Shown: piece by piece, positions 45,662-54,360 of the stretch
Numbering within the stretch: the stretch's first letter is position 1
How the letters are laid out: every line of letters begins with the position of its first letter
Assembly (NCBI RefSeq): GCF_011777495.1
Contig: NZ_JAATJS010000001.1
Location: 496,001 to 560,000, forward strand
Reading direction: 5' to 3'
Length of the DNA: 64,000 bases
Source: Microvirga terricola
GTDB taxonomy: Bacteria; Pseudomonadota; Alphaproteobacteria; Rhizobiales; Beijerinckiaceae
Position numbers and translations under genes: made by a program
The notes under the pieces: generated by a model
The model's input: the letters and a program-made list of their open reading frames with translations, nothing else
The model's database searches: none
Told to the model about the DNA's origin: nothing

Positions 45662-47476
45662 ATGTCCAACGGCTTCAGCTTCTCCATTCGCAACGCCTTC
45701 ATCGCCTTGCTCGGCATCAACGCCCTCGCCATCGGCGGTGTCGCGTTGACCTGGTACAAGCAAAAGGAATCGGCGCACGATCTCGTGCAGGCCTATCAGC
45801 GGCAGTATCAATCCTATCTTCTTGCCGACGAGTTCCGGCAGAGTTCCGACGATCTCACCCGCCTTGCTCGGACTTATGCGATCAGCGGGGACGCGCGCTA
45901 CGAGGCGCAGTATCTCGACGTGATCGCTATGCGCAACGGCGAGAAGCCGCGCCCACAGCTGGCGCATCGGATTTATTGGGATCTCGTCGGCGAAGACGGC
46001 AAACGGCCGCGCCCGAATGGCGAAACGAAGGCACTGCTTACCTTGATGGAGGAGGCAGGCTTCACCGATCAGGAATTCAAGAAGCTGGAGCTGGCCGCCG
46101 CCAAATCGGACGGCCTCGTCGGCCTCGAAGTCAAGGCCATGAACGCGGTGAAGGGGCTTTTTGCCGACAGCGCCGGCAAGTACACGGTCAAGAAAGAGCC
46201 GGACCTCAAGCTTGCCCGCGACCTGCTGCACTCGGCGGAATACCATCGCTATAAGGCCGAAATCATGCGGCCGGTCGATGAATTCTTCGAGTTGATGGAG
46301 ACGCGGACCGCCAATGCGGTCGCGCAAGCGACCGCGGCGGCCGACAGCTGGGAGCGCTGGTTGTCCGTATGCCTCGGCATTCTCGGCTTGGCGCTCACTG
46401 CTTCCGGTATGGTTCTGTTCCGACGTGTCCTGTCGCCAATAACGGCGCTGAAATCCATCATGACGGCCCTGTCGAGTGGCCGCTTTGATGTCGACATGTC
46501 GCAGGCGGCGCGCGGCGACGAGATCGGCGACATGGCCAAGTCCGTGCTCGTGTTCAAGGACAACGCGGTCGAGCGCCAGCGCTTGGAAGAAGACAGCCAG
46601 GCCCAGGCGGCGCGCGCCGGCGCGGAGAAGCGCCGGGCCATGCTGGAACTGGCCGGGGCGTTCGAGAGCAAGGTCGGTCACCTCGTGCAGACTCTGGCGG
46701 CTTCGGCCACCGAGATGGAAGGGACGGCGCAATCCATGACGGCGGTCGCCGCGCAGACGAACACCCAATCCGTGGCCGTCGCGGCCGCCGCCGAACAGAC
46801 CTCGGCCAATGTTCAAACCGTCGCAGCGGCAACCGAGGAATTGTCCATCTCAATCCGCGAGATCACGAGCCAGGTCAGCCAATCCTCGCAGATCGCCGAA
46901 CGTGCGGTGACCGATGCGCAGCGCACCAACGGAACAGTCCAGACACTGGCCAGTTCGGCGGAAAAGATCGGCGACGTCGTTGCGCTAATCAACACCATCG
47001 CGGGCCAGACCAACCTTTTGGCCCTCAACGCCACCATCGAGGCGGCGCGGGCTGGGGAAGCTGGCAAGGGCTTTGCCGTAGTGGCCTCCGAGGTCAAGGA
47101 ATTGGCGACGCAGACGTCAAAGGCGACCGAGGAAATTTCGCATCAGATCGGCTCTGTTCAACAGGCGACTGAACAGGCCGTCGCGGCGATCCAGCAGATC
47201 GCGACGACCATCGCCGAAATGTCGCAGATCTCGGTGTCGATTGCTGCCGCCATGGAACAACAGGGCGCGGCCACGGCGGAAATCGCCCGCAACGTGCAGG
47301 AGGCCGCCCGCGGAACGGAGCAGGTCACCGGCAATATAGGCGATGTGCGTCAGGGGGCGGGCGCAACCGGGGCAGCGGCGAGCCAAGTTCTGGGCGCGGC
47401 TCAGGAGTTGTCGCGGCACGCGGAAAATCTCGGCCGTGAGGTCGATGTCTTCTTAGGGGAAGTGAAGGCGGCGTGA
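45662..47476 (+). CDS. Methyl-accepting chemotaxis protein
   Basis: This 604-residue chemoreceptor has a first membrane helix (FIALLGINALAIGGVALTW), a periplasmic sensor of about 210 residues (rich in Lys/Glu, RQSSDDLTRLARTYAISGDA, helical-bundle type), a second helix (WLSVCLGILGLALTASGMVL), a HAMP domain and a signalling domain with the hairpin tip EKIGDVVALINTIAGQTNLL-ALNATIEAARAGE. There is no C-terminal receptor pentapeptide. The ligand is unknown. The ATG lacks a clear ribosome-binding site. It stands alone; a cNMP-domain gene converges on it. Confidence 0.93.
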   Translation: MSNGFSFSIRNAFIALLGINALAIGGVALTWYKQKESAHDLVQAYQRQYQSYLLADEFRQSSDDLTRLARTYAISGDARYEAQYLDVIAMRNGEKPRPQLAHRIYWDLVGEDGKRPRPNGETKALLTLMEEAGFTDQEFKKLELAAAKSDGLVGLEVKAMNAVKGLFADSAGKYTVKKEPDLKLARDLLHSAEYHRYKAEIMRPVDEFFELMETRTANAVAQATAAADSWERWLSVCLGILGLALTASGMVLFRRVLSPITALKSIMTALSSGRFDVDMSQAARGDEIGDMAKSVLVFKDNAVERQRLEEDSQAQAARAGAEKRRAMLELAGAFESKVGHLVQTLAASATEMEGTAQSMTAVAAQTNTQSVAVAAAAEQTSANVQTVAAATEELSISIREITSQVSQSSQIAERAVTDAQRTNGTVQTLASSAEKIGDVVALINTIAGQTNLLALNATIEAARAGEAGKGFAVVASEVKELATQTSKATEEISHQIGSVQQATEQAVAAIQQIATTIAEMSQISVSIAAAMEQQGAATAEIARNVQEAARGTEQVTGNIGDVRQGAGATGAAASQVLGAAQELSRHAENLGREVDVFLGEVKAA

Positions 47477-47489
47477 GGGCGAAAGGCCC

Positions 47490-47993
47490 TCACTCCTCCC
47501 CATCCGGCATTTTGGCCGGAATTTCCTCGCCGTCGATGGCGATCAGCTTCTGGCGCACCTGCTCCAATCCGCGCGAAAGCCGGGTCAGTTCCTCGGCCAT
47601 GGCCTGTTCCATCGCCGCCGCCGCGTTAGGAAACTCCTCCAGCACGCGGCGCATCAGGCTTGGGCTGACGCGGATCACGGTCGTGGCGTCACGAGCGGTG
47701 GCGGTGGCGGTGGCGGGGCGCTCGATGCGGGCGAACAGGGCCGCCTTGCCGATCACCGCTCCAGGCCCCGCGACGAAGGCGGCGGGCGAACCGTCGTCCT
47801 GCGCGTCAAGCGCGATGGCACCCTTGGCGACGACGAAGCCGCCATCCGAACGGTCGCCCTTGCGAAAAAGCGTGTCGCCGGCGCGCAGATTGCGGCTCTC
47901 CGCGGCGAAGGCCACGAGGCGCAGGGCATCCCGGTCCAACAGGTTGAACAGGGGCGCGCTGGCCAGAATCGCGATATCGTCTTCGAGCGCCAT
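47490..47993 (-). CDS. Cyclic nucleotide-binding domain protein without DNA-binding domain
   Basis: This 167-residue protein has the CRP-type beta-roll (LFNLLDRDALRLVAFAAESR, LRAGDTLFRKGDRSDGGFVV, KGAIALDAQ) and a phosphate-binding cassette (GAVIGKAALFARIERPATAT with the conserved Arg). The C-terminal part is one helix and no helix-turn-helix, so it is not a CRP regulator. It lies four bases downstream of the response regulator gene and is probably co-transcribed, suggesting that it modulates or reports on that pathway. Confidence 0.8.
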   Translation of the reverse strand: MALEDDIAILASAPLFNLLDRDALRLVAFAAESRNLRAGDTLFRKGDRSDGGFVVAKGAIALDAQDDGSPAAFVAGPGAVIGKAALFARIERPATATATARDATTVIRVSPSLMRRVLEEFPNAAAAMEQAMAEELTRLSRGLEQVRQKLIAIDGEEIPAKMPDGEE

Positions 47994-47997
47994 TTTC

Positions 47998-48684
47998 TTA
48001 CGGAATCAGCTTGTAGCCGCCGGGCTCGGTGACGAGGATGCGGGCGTTGGAGGGGTCGGTCTCGATCTTCTGACGCAGACGGTAGATATGCGTCTCGAGG
48101 GTGTGGGTGGTGACGTTGGAATTGTAGCCCCAGACCTCGGTGAGGAGGGTTTCGCGCCCGACGACCGCCTGACCGGCGCGGTAGAGATAACGCAGGATCG
48201 CGGTTTCCTTTTCCGTCAGCTTGAGCTTCGAGCCCTTTTCCGTGGTCAGAAGCTTGGAGCCGGGGCGGAACGTGTAATGGCCGATCTGGAAAACCGCGTC
48301 CTCGCTGGCCTCGTATTGACGCAGCTGCGCGCGGATGCGGGCGAGAAGTACGGCGAATTTGAAGGGCTTCACTACATAGTCGTTGGCGCCTGCCTCCAGC
48401 CCCATGACGGTGTCGGTGTCGGAGCCTTGCGCGGTCAGCATGATGATCGGGCTGCGAAAACCGTCGCGCCGCATGATCTTGACCGCCTCGCGCCCGTCCA
48501 TATCGGGCAGGCCCACATCCATGATCGCGAGATCGATGCGGCCCGCCTTGACCGCTTGCAGAGCCTCGGTCGCAGTTTCCGCGGTGACGACCTCGAACTC
48601 CTCGTCGAATCCAAGCTGCTCGGCGAGCGTGTCGCGCAGGTCCTTATCGTCATCCACGACGAGGAGGCGGCTGGCATTCGACAT
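47998..48684 (-). CDS. OmpR-family response regulator
   Basis: This 228-residue protein has a receiver domain with phospho-acceptor Asp56 (LAIMDVGLPDMDG), Thr/Lys switch residues (MLTAQGSD, YVVKPFKF) and a winged-helix DNA-binding domain (LTEKETAILRYLYRAGQAVV, VTTHTLETHIYRLRQKIE). ATG 48684 follows gaagggtttgag. No sensor kinase gene lies next to it, so it is an orphan here. The regulon is unknown. A repeat and the L,D-transpeptidase gene follow on the other side. Confidence 0.92.
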   Translation of the reverse strand: MSNASRLLVVDDDKDLRDTLAEQLGFDEEFEVVTAETATEALQAVKAGRIDLAIMDVGLPDMDGREAVKIMRRDGFRSPIIMLTAQGSDTDTVMGLEAGANDYVVKPFKFAVLLARIRAQLRQYEASEDAVFQIGHYTFRPGSKLLTTEKGSKLKLTEKETAILRYLYRAGQAVVGRETLLTEVWGYNSNVTTHTLETHIYRLRQKIETDPSNARILVTEPGGYKLIP

Positions 48685-48777
48685 CTCAAACCCTTCAACA
48701 CAATGGAACTCAACGAGCGGTGCAAAAGAAACGCGCCAGCCTGCCCTCAAGCCATCGCGCCCGCGACCTGTTATTCA

Positions 48778-48829
48778 CGCATGATCCGCATGAACGCGGC
48801 CCGAACCCCTTTTCCGGATCACGCTCTCA
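48778..48829. repeat. Intergenic repeat (gcatgatccg...cggatcacgc)
   Basis: An imperfect inverted repeat, gcatgatccg against cggatcacgc, frames about 50 bases (gcatgaacgcggcccgaacc in the middle). From recollection, elements of this type, with a gtgatccggaaa core on the other strand, are dispersed in Hyphomicrobiales genomes. It lies between the divergent response regulator and transpeptidase genes. Confidence 0.5.
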
Positions 48830-48889
48830 CCGTTAGAGTAGTCACTCGCAGCTTGACAACAAGGCCCTTCGCCACCCCTTCCACTGCCG

Positions 48890-49423
48890 ATGAAGCACCG
48901 CCACGTCAACCTCATTCGGGTCTTCCGCTCGCCGCTCGACCATCGCCAGGGGCGCTTGCAGGCGGGAAACCTCGTCATACCCTGCGCGCTCGGGCGCTCC
49001 GGCACCAGCCATGCCAAGCGCGAGGGCGACGGGGCCTCGCCGGTCGGGCGGTTCAGCTTGCTTCAGGCCTTTTACCGGGCCGATCGTGGCCCCCGGCCCC
49101 GCTCGGGCCTGCGCTTACGACCCATTCGCCACAGCGACGGTTGGTCCGATGATCCGAAGGACCGGCGCTATAACCGCCTCGTCCCCCTGCCCTGCGCCAC
49201 CAGCCACGAAAAGATGTGGCGCGACGATCATCTCTACGACATCGTCATCGATATCGGCTGGAATCGCGGCCCTATCCGGCGCGGCCGGGGCAGCGCCATT
49301 TTCCTCCACCTCGCCCGGCCCGGCTTCACACCGACCGAGGGCTGCGTCGCCGTGGACCCGCGCATGATCCGGCGGCTTCTGGAGCGCATCGGGCCGAACA
49401 CGAAGATCGAGATCGTGGGATAG
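48890..49423 (+). CDS. L,D-transpeptidase (YkuD domain), no export signal
   Basis: This 177-residue protein has the catalytic motif FLHLARPGFTPTEGCVAVDP, in which the Cys is the nucleophile, and an upstream GDGASPVGRFSLL. YkuD enzymes form 3-3 cross-links or attach proteins to peptidoglycan. The chain starts directly in the catalytic domain (MKHRHVNLIRVFRSPLDH), with no recognisable signal peptide, which is odd for a wall enzyme but common in this short alphaproteobacterial subgroup. It precedes the ATP-grasp gene by nine bases on the same strand. Confidence 0.85.
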   Translation: MKHRHVNLIRVFRSPLDHRQGRLQAGNLVIPCALGRSGTSHAKREGDGASPVGRFSLLQAFYRADRGPRPRSGLRLRPIRHSDGWSDDPKDRRYNRLVPLPCATSHEKMWRDDHLYDIVIDIGWNRGPIRRGRGSAIFLHLARPGFTPTEGCVAVDPRMIRRLLERIGPNTKIEIVG

Positions 49424-49432
49424 CGGGTCTGC

Positions 49433-50317
49433 ATGATCCTGATTGCGACCTGCAACGATTATCCGCACCCGACCCCGAATCTGGCGGCTTTGCTGAAAGC
49501 GCTGGAATCGTTGGGGCTTTCCGCGACGCATCATCCTTGGAAGCAGACCGCGCCAAAGGTTTTCGCGGATGCCGAGGCGGTTTTGCCGCTGTGCTGCTGG
49601 GATTATCATGATGATCCCGCCCGCTTCGAGAATTGGATCGGCGATCTCGAAGCGAGGGGCGCAAGGCTCTTCAATCCGCCAGCGATGCTGCGCTGGAATC
49701 TCCGCAAAACCTATCTGCTCGAGATGGCTGAGGCGGGCCTCGCCGTCCCGAGGACTTTTCATCTGCCTGACGCGAACCACCGGGCGGTCGAGGAGCGGAT
49801 GCAGCAGGAAGGCTGGCAGAGCGCGGTTCTCAAGCCCGCCTCCGGTCAAAGCGGCCATGGCGTGCGGAAGGTGGAACGGGCCGACAACACCTGGCCTGTC
49901 GATGCGGTGAAACGCGATGCGCTGCTTCAGGAATTCCAGCCCGATATCAGTGACCTGGGTGAGACGACCCTGACCTTCATCGACGGCGTCTTTTCCCACG
50001 CCGTCCGCCGCATTCTGAAAGCGGGAGAATGGCGAGCCAACGAGCAGCACGGCATCACGCCGGAGCGGGTCGATGTGAGCCCGGAGGTGATTGCAGCAGC
50101 GTCGCGCTACCTCGCTCTCCTACCCGAAACGCCGCTTTACGCGCGCGTCGATGGTCTCGCCCGCGCGGATGGCTTCATGCTGATGGAGCTGGAGCTGATC
50201 GAGCCCTATCTCTATTGCGAATTCGCACCCGGCAGCGCGGAAAATTTCGCTGCGGCCTTCGCTCGTCGATTGAACCGGCAGAGCCCTTCTCAGGCCGTCT
50301 CCGGCAGCCGCTCATAA
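49433..50317 (+). CDS. ATP-grasp ligase-like protein
   Basis: This 294-residue protein resembles the glutathione-synthetase/RimK ATP-grasp group: an N-terminal pre-ATP-grasp part (MILIATCNDYPHPTPNLAAL), LRWNLRKTYLLEMAEAGLAV with PRTF, the ATP-binding AVLKPASGQSGHGVRKVER and the metal site FMLMELELIEPYLY. Such enzymes join a carboxylate to an amine or thiol with ATP. The substrate is unknown. It is nine bases after the transpeptidase gene and its 3' end overlaps the opposite-strand methyltransferase by 28 bases. Confidence 0.8.
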   Translation: MILIATCNDYPHPTPNLAALLKALESLGLSATHHPWKQTAPKVFADAEAVLPLCCWDYHDDPARFENWIGDLEARGARLFNPPAMLRWNLRKTYLLEMAEAGLAVPRTFHLPDANHRAVEERMQQEGWQSAVLKPASGQSGHGVRKVERADNTWPVDAVKRDALLQEFQPDISDLGETTLTFIDGVFSHAVRRILKAGEWRANEQHGITPERVDVSPEVIAAASRYLALLPETPLYARVDGLARADGFMLMELELIEPYLYCEFAPGSAENFAAAFARRLNRQSPSQAVSGSRS

Positions 50318-51132
50318 ACCACATTGAGCCGCGTCGTCAGGATCAGGGTGTAGCCGGCTCGTTCCAGAATTCCCGCCGCGTCGTTCGTCGCGGTGCGGTG
50401 GGTGCGCTCGGTCATGACCATGACGGGCCAGAGCGTTTTCGGCGCCTCGCGGAAGAACGGTTCGAGGATGAGGCCTTCGGCGCCTTCCACATCGAGCTTC
50501 ACGAGATCGGGCCGCCCGAAACCTTCGTCCTCCAACGCGCGCTGGAGCGTGATAGCGTTCACCTTCAAGCTGTTCAGAATCTCGCCGCCAGGCATGATCT
50601 GGATGCTCGACTGACCCTTGTTTTTCGGGTCGATGAACATCACCACGTCGCCGTCGCGGTCGGCGAGCGCGCAATTGATCGCCTTCACATTCGGCAGGTT
50701 GTTCTGGCGTAGGTTGAACGCGAGTCGATCGAACAGGTCGGGCTGCGGCTCGTAGGCCAGAACATGCGCGCCGAGCGTCGCGGCGAAGAATGTATAGGGC
50801 CCGATATTCGCGCCGACATCGACGAACTTGAAGCCGGCGCGCACGCGCGCATCGAGGAATTCAAGCTCCTCCGGGTCGAAATGATGCGGCGTGAAGAGGA
50901 TGCGTCCCTCGCAGGTATTGCCTGAGGCGAACAGGCGCATCCGCGCGCCAAAGACCATCGTATCCACCGGCCGCCCGGCCAGAACCCACCGCACCACGCG
51001 GCGGATGACGAGCGCCGCCCGGCGGCCGAACCAGCCCGGCGGCAGGCGGCGCGTGAGCGCGATGCCGAAACGGGCAGCATTGGTGGGCGCGAAGATCCCG
51101 AACGGGACCTCCACGAACCCCTCGCGGCGCAT
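50290..51132 (-). CDS. FkbM-family methyltransferase
   Basis: This 280-residue protein has the SAM-binding motif FKFVDVGANIGPYTFFAATL, then VLAYEPQPDLFDRLAFNL, and the FkbM-typical LVKLDVEGAEGLIL. FkbM enzymes O-methylate sugars or natural products. ATG 51132 is chosen; a TTG at 51153 overlaps the upstream stop and would add seven residues. It follows the oxygenase gene with a 17-base gap, so the three minus-strand genes form an operon. The acceptor is unknown, a surface glycan being plausible. Confidence 0.85.
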   Translation of the reverse strand: MRREGFVEVPFGIFAPTNAARFGIALTRRLPPGWFGRRAALVIRRVVRWVLAGRPVDTMVFGARMRLFASGNTCEGRILFTPHHFDPEELEFLDARVRAGFKFVDVGANIGPYTFFAATLGAHVLAYEPQPDLFDRLAFNLRQNNLPNVKAINCALADRDGDVVMFIDPKNKGQSSIQIMPGGEILNSLKVNAITLQRALEDEGFGRPDLVKLDVEGAEGLILEPFFREAPKTLWPVMVMTERTHRTATNDAAGILERAGYTLILTTRLNVVYERLPETA

Positions 51133-51149
51133 CTCGGAAACATAAGCGG

Positions 51150-51776
51150 TCAACGGCCGAACACGCCCTTCAAAATCTGCGCGAAGCCGTTGCGACGGCG
51201 CTTGCGCTCCAATTCCTTCTGGTCCTTGATCCAGGCGATCTGCACCACGCGCCGCTCGCCGGCAAACGGCCTGTGCCCGTGCCAGGAATTGTCCGTGCGC
51301 AAAAAGCCGAAGACCGTGCCCATGGTGGGCGGCACCTCGCAGGCATAGGGCTCGTAATCGGTGCCGTTATAGAGCGCGCGCAGGCGCCCGCCCTCCCCTT
51401 CCTGCCACGCGTCGTTCATGTAAACGAGCATGGTCATGACCTTGGAGGGACCATCAGTGTGAATCACGCCGTATTTCGGCTGCGATTGTTTCATGATGGT
51501 CGTCAGGCGGGGATAGGGATGCAGATCGATCCCGAACCGCTTCGAGAGCACCTCGGTCAGTTCCGGGCTCTCCAACTGATCGATGAGCGCGCGGAAGCTG
51601 CCTTTGAGATCGACATCATCGACCGTCAGGTAGCCCGGCTTCGTGATGTTGGGAAAATCCCGGCGCAGGGCCGGGATCGCCTCTTCGCGCAGAAGGCCTG
51701 CGCCGAGAAAGTGAGGATAGGGCTCGGCGGAATAGCGGCTTTGGCTGATCGCCTCGGTGTTCAGAAGAGAGGTCAT
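51150..51776 (-). CDS. 2OG-Fe(II) oxygenase, paralogue A
   Basis: This 208-residue protein has a double-stranded beta-helix oxygenase core with iron ligands His106-x-Asp108 (GVIHTDGPSKV) and a distal His166 or His168 (DNSWHGHRPF); Arg in GERRVVQI likely binds 2-oxoglutarate. Members of this group hydroxylate glycan-bound or free small molecules, or prolines. It is paralogous to the next gene upstream, sharing DNSWHGH-P-F/Y-GRR. It is 14 bases downstream of that gene, in one operon with FkbM. Confidence 0.85.
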   Translation of the reverse strand: MTSLLNTEAISQSRYSAEPYPHFLGAGLLREEAIPALRRDFPNITKPGYLTVDDVDLKGSFRALIDQLESPELTEVLSKRFGIDLHPYPRLTTIMKQSQPKYGVIHTDGPSKVMTMLVYMNDAWQEGEGGRLRALYNGTDYEPYACEVPPTMGTVFGFLRTDNSWHGHRPFAGERRVVQIAWIKDQKELERKRRRNGFAQILKGVFGR

Positions 51777-51790
51777 GATGCACCGTGAGG

Positions 51791-52429
51791 TCAGGCCGCA
51801 GAAGGAAGGAAGAAGCTCTTGATCTTCTTGAGCCGGGTCGAGAGGCGGTGGCGCGATTGCTCCTTCGTCACGACCTTCGCTTCCGTCACCCAGTTGAACT
51901 GGATGGCGCGGCGGCGGCCCTCATAGGGCTTGTGCCCGTGCCAGGAATTGTCGGAGCGACGGAACACCAGAAGCGTGCCGTTCACCGGCGGCACCTCGGT
52001 GACGTAATCCTCAAGATCCGTCCCGTTGTTCAGCAGGCGCAGACGTCCGCCGTCAAAGTCCCAATCCTCGTTGAGATAAAGCAGCACGGTAATGATCTTG
52101 GTCGTGCTGTCGGTGTGGATCGACCCATCCTTCTTTCGCAAGAAACCGCGCACCGTATACATGGTCGGCCGGCCCGAGAGGTCGATGTCGAACTTCTCCT
52201 CGACGGCCTTGCGGAAGGCGTCTCCGTGCAGCTCTTTGATCAGTTCCGCAAAATGTCCCCTGATCTTCAATTCCGCCGGCGGATGCGAGCCCGCGCCGGG
52301 CACATCCGGAAAGTCGCTCACGACTTTGCGGAAAGCCTCCGGCTTCACGAAATTGGGAACGATCACATAGTCGAAGGGCTGCTTCGTCAGCGGCGTTTTC
52401 GCAAGCGCGCCAAAATCCAGATAGCTCAT
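51791..52429 (-). CDS. 2OG-Fe(II) oxygenase, paralogue B
   Basis: This 212-residue protein has iron ligands His105-x-Asp107 (GSIHTDSTTKI), a distal His164 or His166 (RRSDNSWHGHKPYEG) and a basic C-terminal tail (LSTRLKKIKSFF). The overall plan matches paralogue A (LLYLNEDWDFDGGRLRLLNN corresponds to the LVYMNDAW region), so the pair arose by tandem duplication. It is first in the oxygenase-oxygenase-FkbM run. The substrate is unknown. Confidence 0.85.
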   Translation of the reverse strand: MSYLDFGALAKTPLTKQPFDYVIVPNFVKPEAFRKVVSDFPDVPGAGSHPPAELKIRGHFAELIKELHGDAFRKAVEEKFDIDLSGRPTMYTVRGFLRKKDGSIHTDSTTKIITVLLYLNEDWDFDGGRLRLLNNGTDLEDYVTEVPPVNGTLLVFRRSDNSWHGHKPYEGRRRAIQFNWVTEAKVVTKEQSRHRLSTRLKKIKSFFLPSAA

Positions 52430-52631
52430 GGTCCGATCCCATCGTCTCGATGCGACACGACCCGATGACGTCGCCTCAATGGAAAATCGGCGCGGAAACG
52501 CCGCAAAATCCTTTCAGCCCCCGGGTCACCCAGAAGGCGCACTCCCAGGCTATGGACCAATCTAGGGTTACAGCGACCGCCGGACAGGGATCCTAGAGTT
52601 ATACTTTAGCTGGACCAGGACCGGACAACTC

Positions 52632-52666
52632 CGGGAAGGCATTTGAGCCGCCTTCCCGAAGTTTTT
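52632..52666 (+). terminator. Plus-strand terminator-like hairpin with no plus-strand gene before it
   Basis: A 9-bp perfect stem (cgggaaggc at 52632-52640, gccttcccg at 52650-52658) is followed by aag and five T on the plus strand. On the minus strand, where the ABC-F gene ends, no T-run follows. It may end an unannotated small RNA, or simply be a poor ABC-F terminator. The rest of 52430-52631 shows no recognisable gene. Confidence 0.45.
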
Positions 52667-52671
52667 GGCGC

Positions 52672-54201
52672 TTATCGGGACGGTGCATCTCCAGCGAGCG
52701 CCGCAAAAAACACGTCCGGCGAGTCCTCTTCCCGCAGCCGCGCTCTTTCGATCACGAGGAAACGCGTACCGACGGTTTTGACGAAGCTGCGGTCGTGGGA
52801 GACCAGGATGCCGGTCGCCTCGGTGGAGAGGATCTCGGTCTCCAAGGCCTCCCGGCCGGGGATGTCCACGTGGTTCGTGGGTTCGTCCATGAGATAAAAA
52901 TTCGGCTCGACGAGCCGCAGCGCCAACAATCCCAGCCGGGCCTTCTGGCCGGGCGAGAGTTTGGCGATCGGCTGACGCTGTTTCTCCACCGAAAAGCCGG
53001 CGCCCGCGAGCAAGCCCATGCTCTTCTGGTCGCCGAGGCGGAAGGTGGAGAGGATGAAGTCGAACGGCGTCGCCTTGTCTGGCAGCTGCGACATATCCTG
53101 ATCCGTGTAGCCCAAAGCCACCGAGGGGCTGACCTTGATCCCCGCCTCACCGCCTTGCGCCCTCATGGCTTTGTGCAGCAGGCGGATGAGCTGGGATTTA
53201 CCCGCGCCGTTCTTGCCCAACAGGACGATGCGGTCGGCTTGAGCGACTTCGAGCTTCGGGATTTCGAACAGTCGCGCGCCGTCGGGCCTGCACACGGTGA
53301 CATTTTCAAGCGTCAGGAGAACGCGCGCATGCGTGCCGCGATTGCCGAGGCGAATCTCGCCGGAGCGCTCCTTGTGAAGCGCCTGCAAGCCATCCTCCAG
53401 CGCCTCGGCGCGCTTGTTGAGCTGCTTGGCTTTGGTCAACAACAGATCGCTGCCGCTGTTGATGCCGACATTGCGCAATTCGCCCGCATTCTGCCGCAGC
53501 CGTTTGATCTCGCGCCGATCTTTCTCGTTCTTGTCGGCGAGCGCTGCATCGTGATCGGCCAAGAGACCCCGCGCGCGGCGATAGGGATGCGCGAACATCA
53601 CTGAAGTCTCGGGGCGCAGGAAAAGCGTTTTGGTCGTGCAGGCGTCGAGAAAATCGCGGTCGTGGCTGGCGATCACCATCGGAATCGACCCCGCCGCATT
53701 CGCGATCCAGCGTTCCAGCAGAAGAAGCTTTTCGAGGTCGAGGTGGTTGGTGGGTTCGTCGAAGAGCAGTACATCGGGCTCCGTCACCCAGGCCCGCGCA
53801 ATCAGCGCCAGGCGCTGCCAGCCGCCGCTCAATGCGCGCACAGGACGCTCGCGCAGATCGGGCGGCGTCTCAAATTCATCGAGCACCACATGCACGCGCC
53901 ATTCCTGCGTGTCGCGCTCGAGCGGCGGAAGCGCGTTCAACACTGCATCATGCAGCGAGAGATCGAGCAACGTTTCGGGCACATCCTGCTCGACGAGCGC
54001 GACGCGCATTCCGCGCGAACGAATAATCTCGCCGGAGGTCGGCTCGATGAGCCCCGCGAGACATTTGAGAAGCGTCGATTTACCCGCGCCATTGCCGGCC
54101 ACGAGACCGAGGCGGTCCCGCTCGCCGATGACGAGGTTCAGATTTCGAAAAAGAGGCGTGGAGGCGATGACAGCAACATCGCGAAGGCTGATGGAGCCCA
54201 T
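52672..54201 (-). CDS. ABC-F family ATPase
   Basis: This 509-residue protein has two ABC ATPase domains and no membrane part. Domain 1: GLVAGNGAGKSTLLKCLAG (near residue 34), LSGGWQRLALIA (near 124) and LLFDEPTNHLDLEK. A charged linker (KNEKDRREIKRLRQNAGELR) is followed by domain 2: LLGKNGAGKSQLIRLL, LSPGQKARLGLLAL and YLMDEPTNHVDIPG. ABC-F proteins act on the ribosome, in translation quality control or antibiotic protection. The subfamily is not resolved. It is divergent from the DUF3800 gene, with 402 bases between that hold a tiny ORF. Confidence 0.9.
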   Translation of the reverse strand: MGSISLRDVAVIASTPLFRNLNLVIGERDRLGLVAGNGAGKSTLLKCLAGLIEPTSGEIIRSRGMRVALVEQDVPETLLDLSLHDAVLNALPPLERDTQEWRVHVVLDEFETPPDLRERPVRALSGGWQRLALIARAWVTEPDVLLFDEPTNHLDLEKLLLLERWIANAAGSIPMVIASHDRDFLDACTTKTLFLRPETSVMFAHPYRRARGLLADHDAALADKNEKDRREIKRLRQNAGELRNVGINSGSDLLLTKAKQLNKRAEALEDGLQALHKERSGEIRLGNRGTHARVLLTLENVTVCRPDGARLFEIPKLEVAQADRIVLLGKNGAGKSQLIRLLHKAMRAQGGEAGIKVSPSVALGYTDQDMSQLPDKATPFDFILSTFRLGDQKSMGLLAGAGFSVEKQRQPIAKLSPGQKARLGLLALRLVEPNFYLMDEPTNHVDIPGREALETEILSTEATGILVSHDRSFVKTVGTRFLVIERARLREEDSPDVFFAALAGDAPSR

Positions 54202-54360
54202 GAGAAAATCTCTTCAGTCAGAAAGCGCGCCGACCGCGAGGGTTCATTTTGAGGCGCGCGAAACGCAAACGTCCTTTGGGACGCGCCGGACCCGTTTTAG
54301 GGGCGGACGCGAAAAGCCGTTCAGAGCCGACCGGAAGAGATTTTGAAGGGAGAGAAGCCC

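Noticed and set aside
47473-47493. Hairpin gtgagggc / gccctcac between the chemoreceptor and the cNMP-domain gene
   Set aside because: The stem is perfect but no T-run follows on either strand and it overlaps the chemoreceptor stop codon, so it is not called a terminator.
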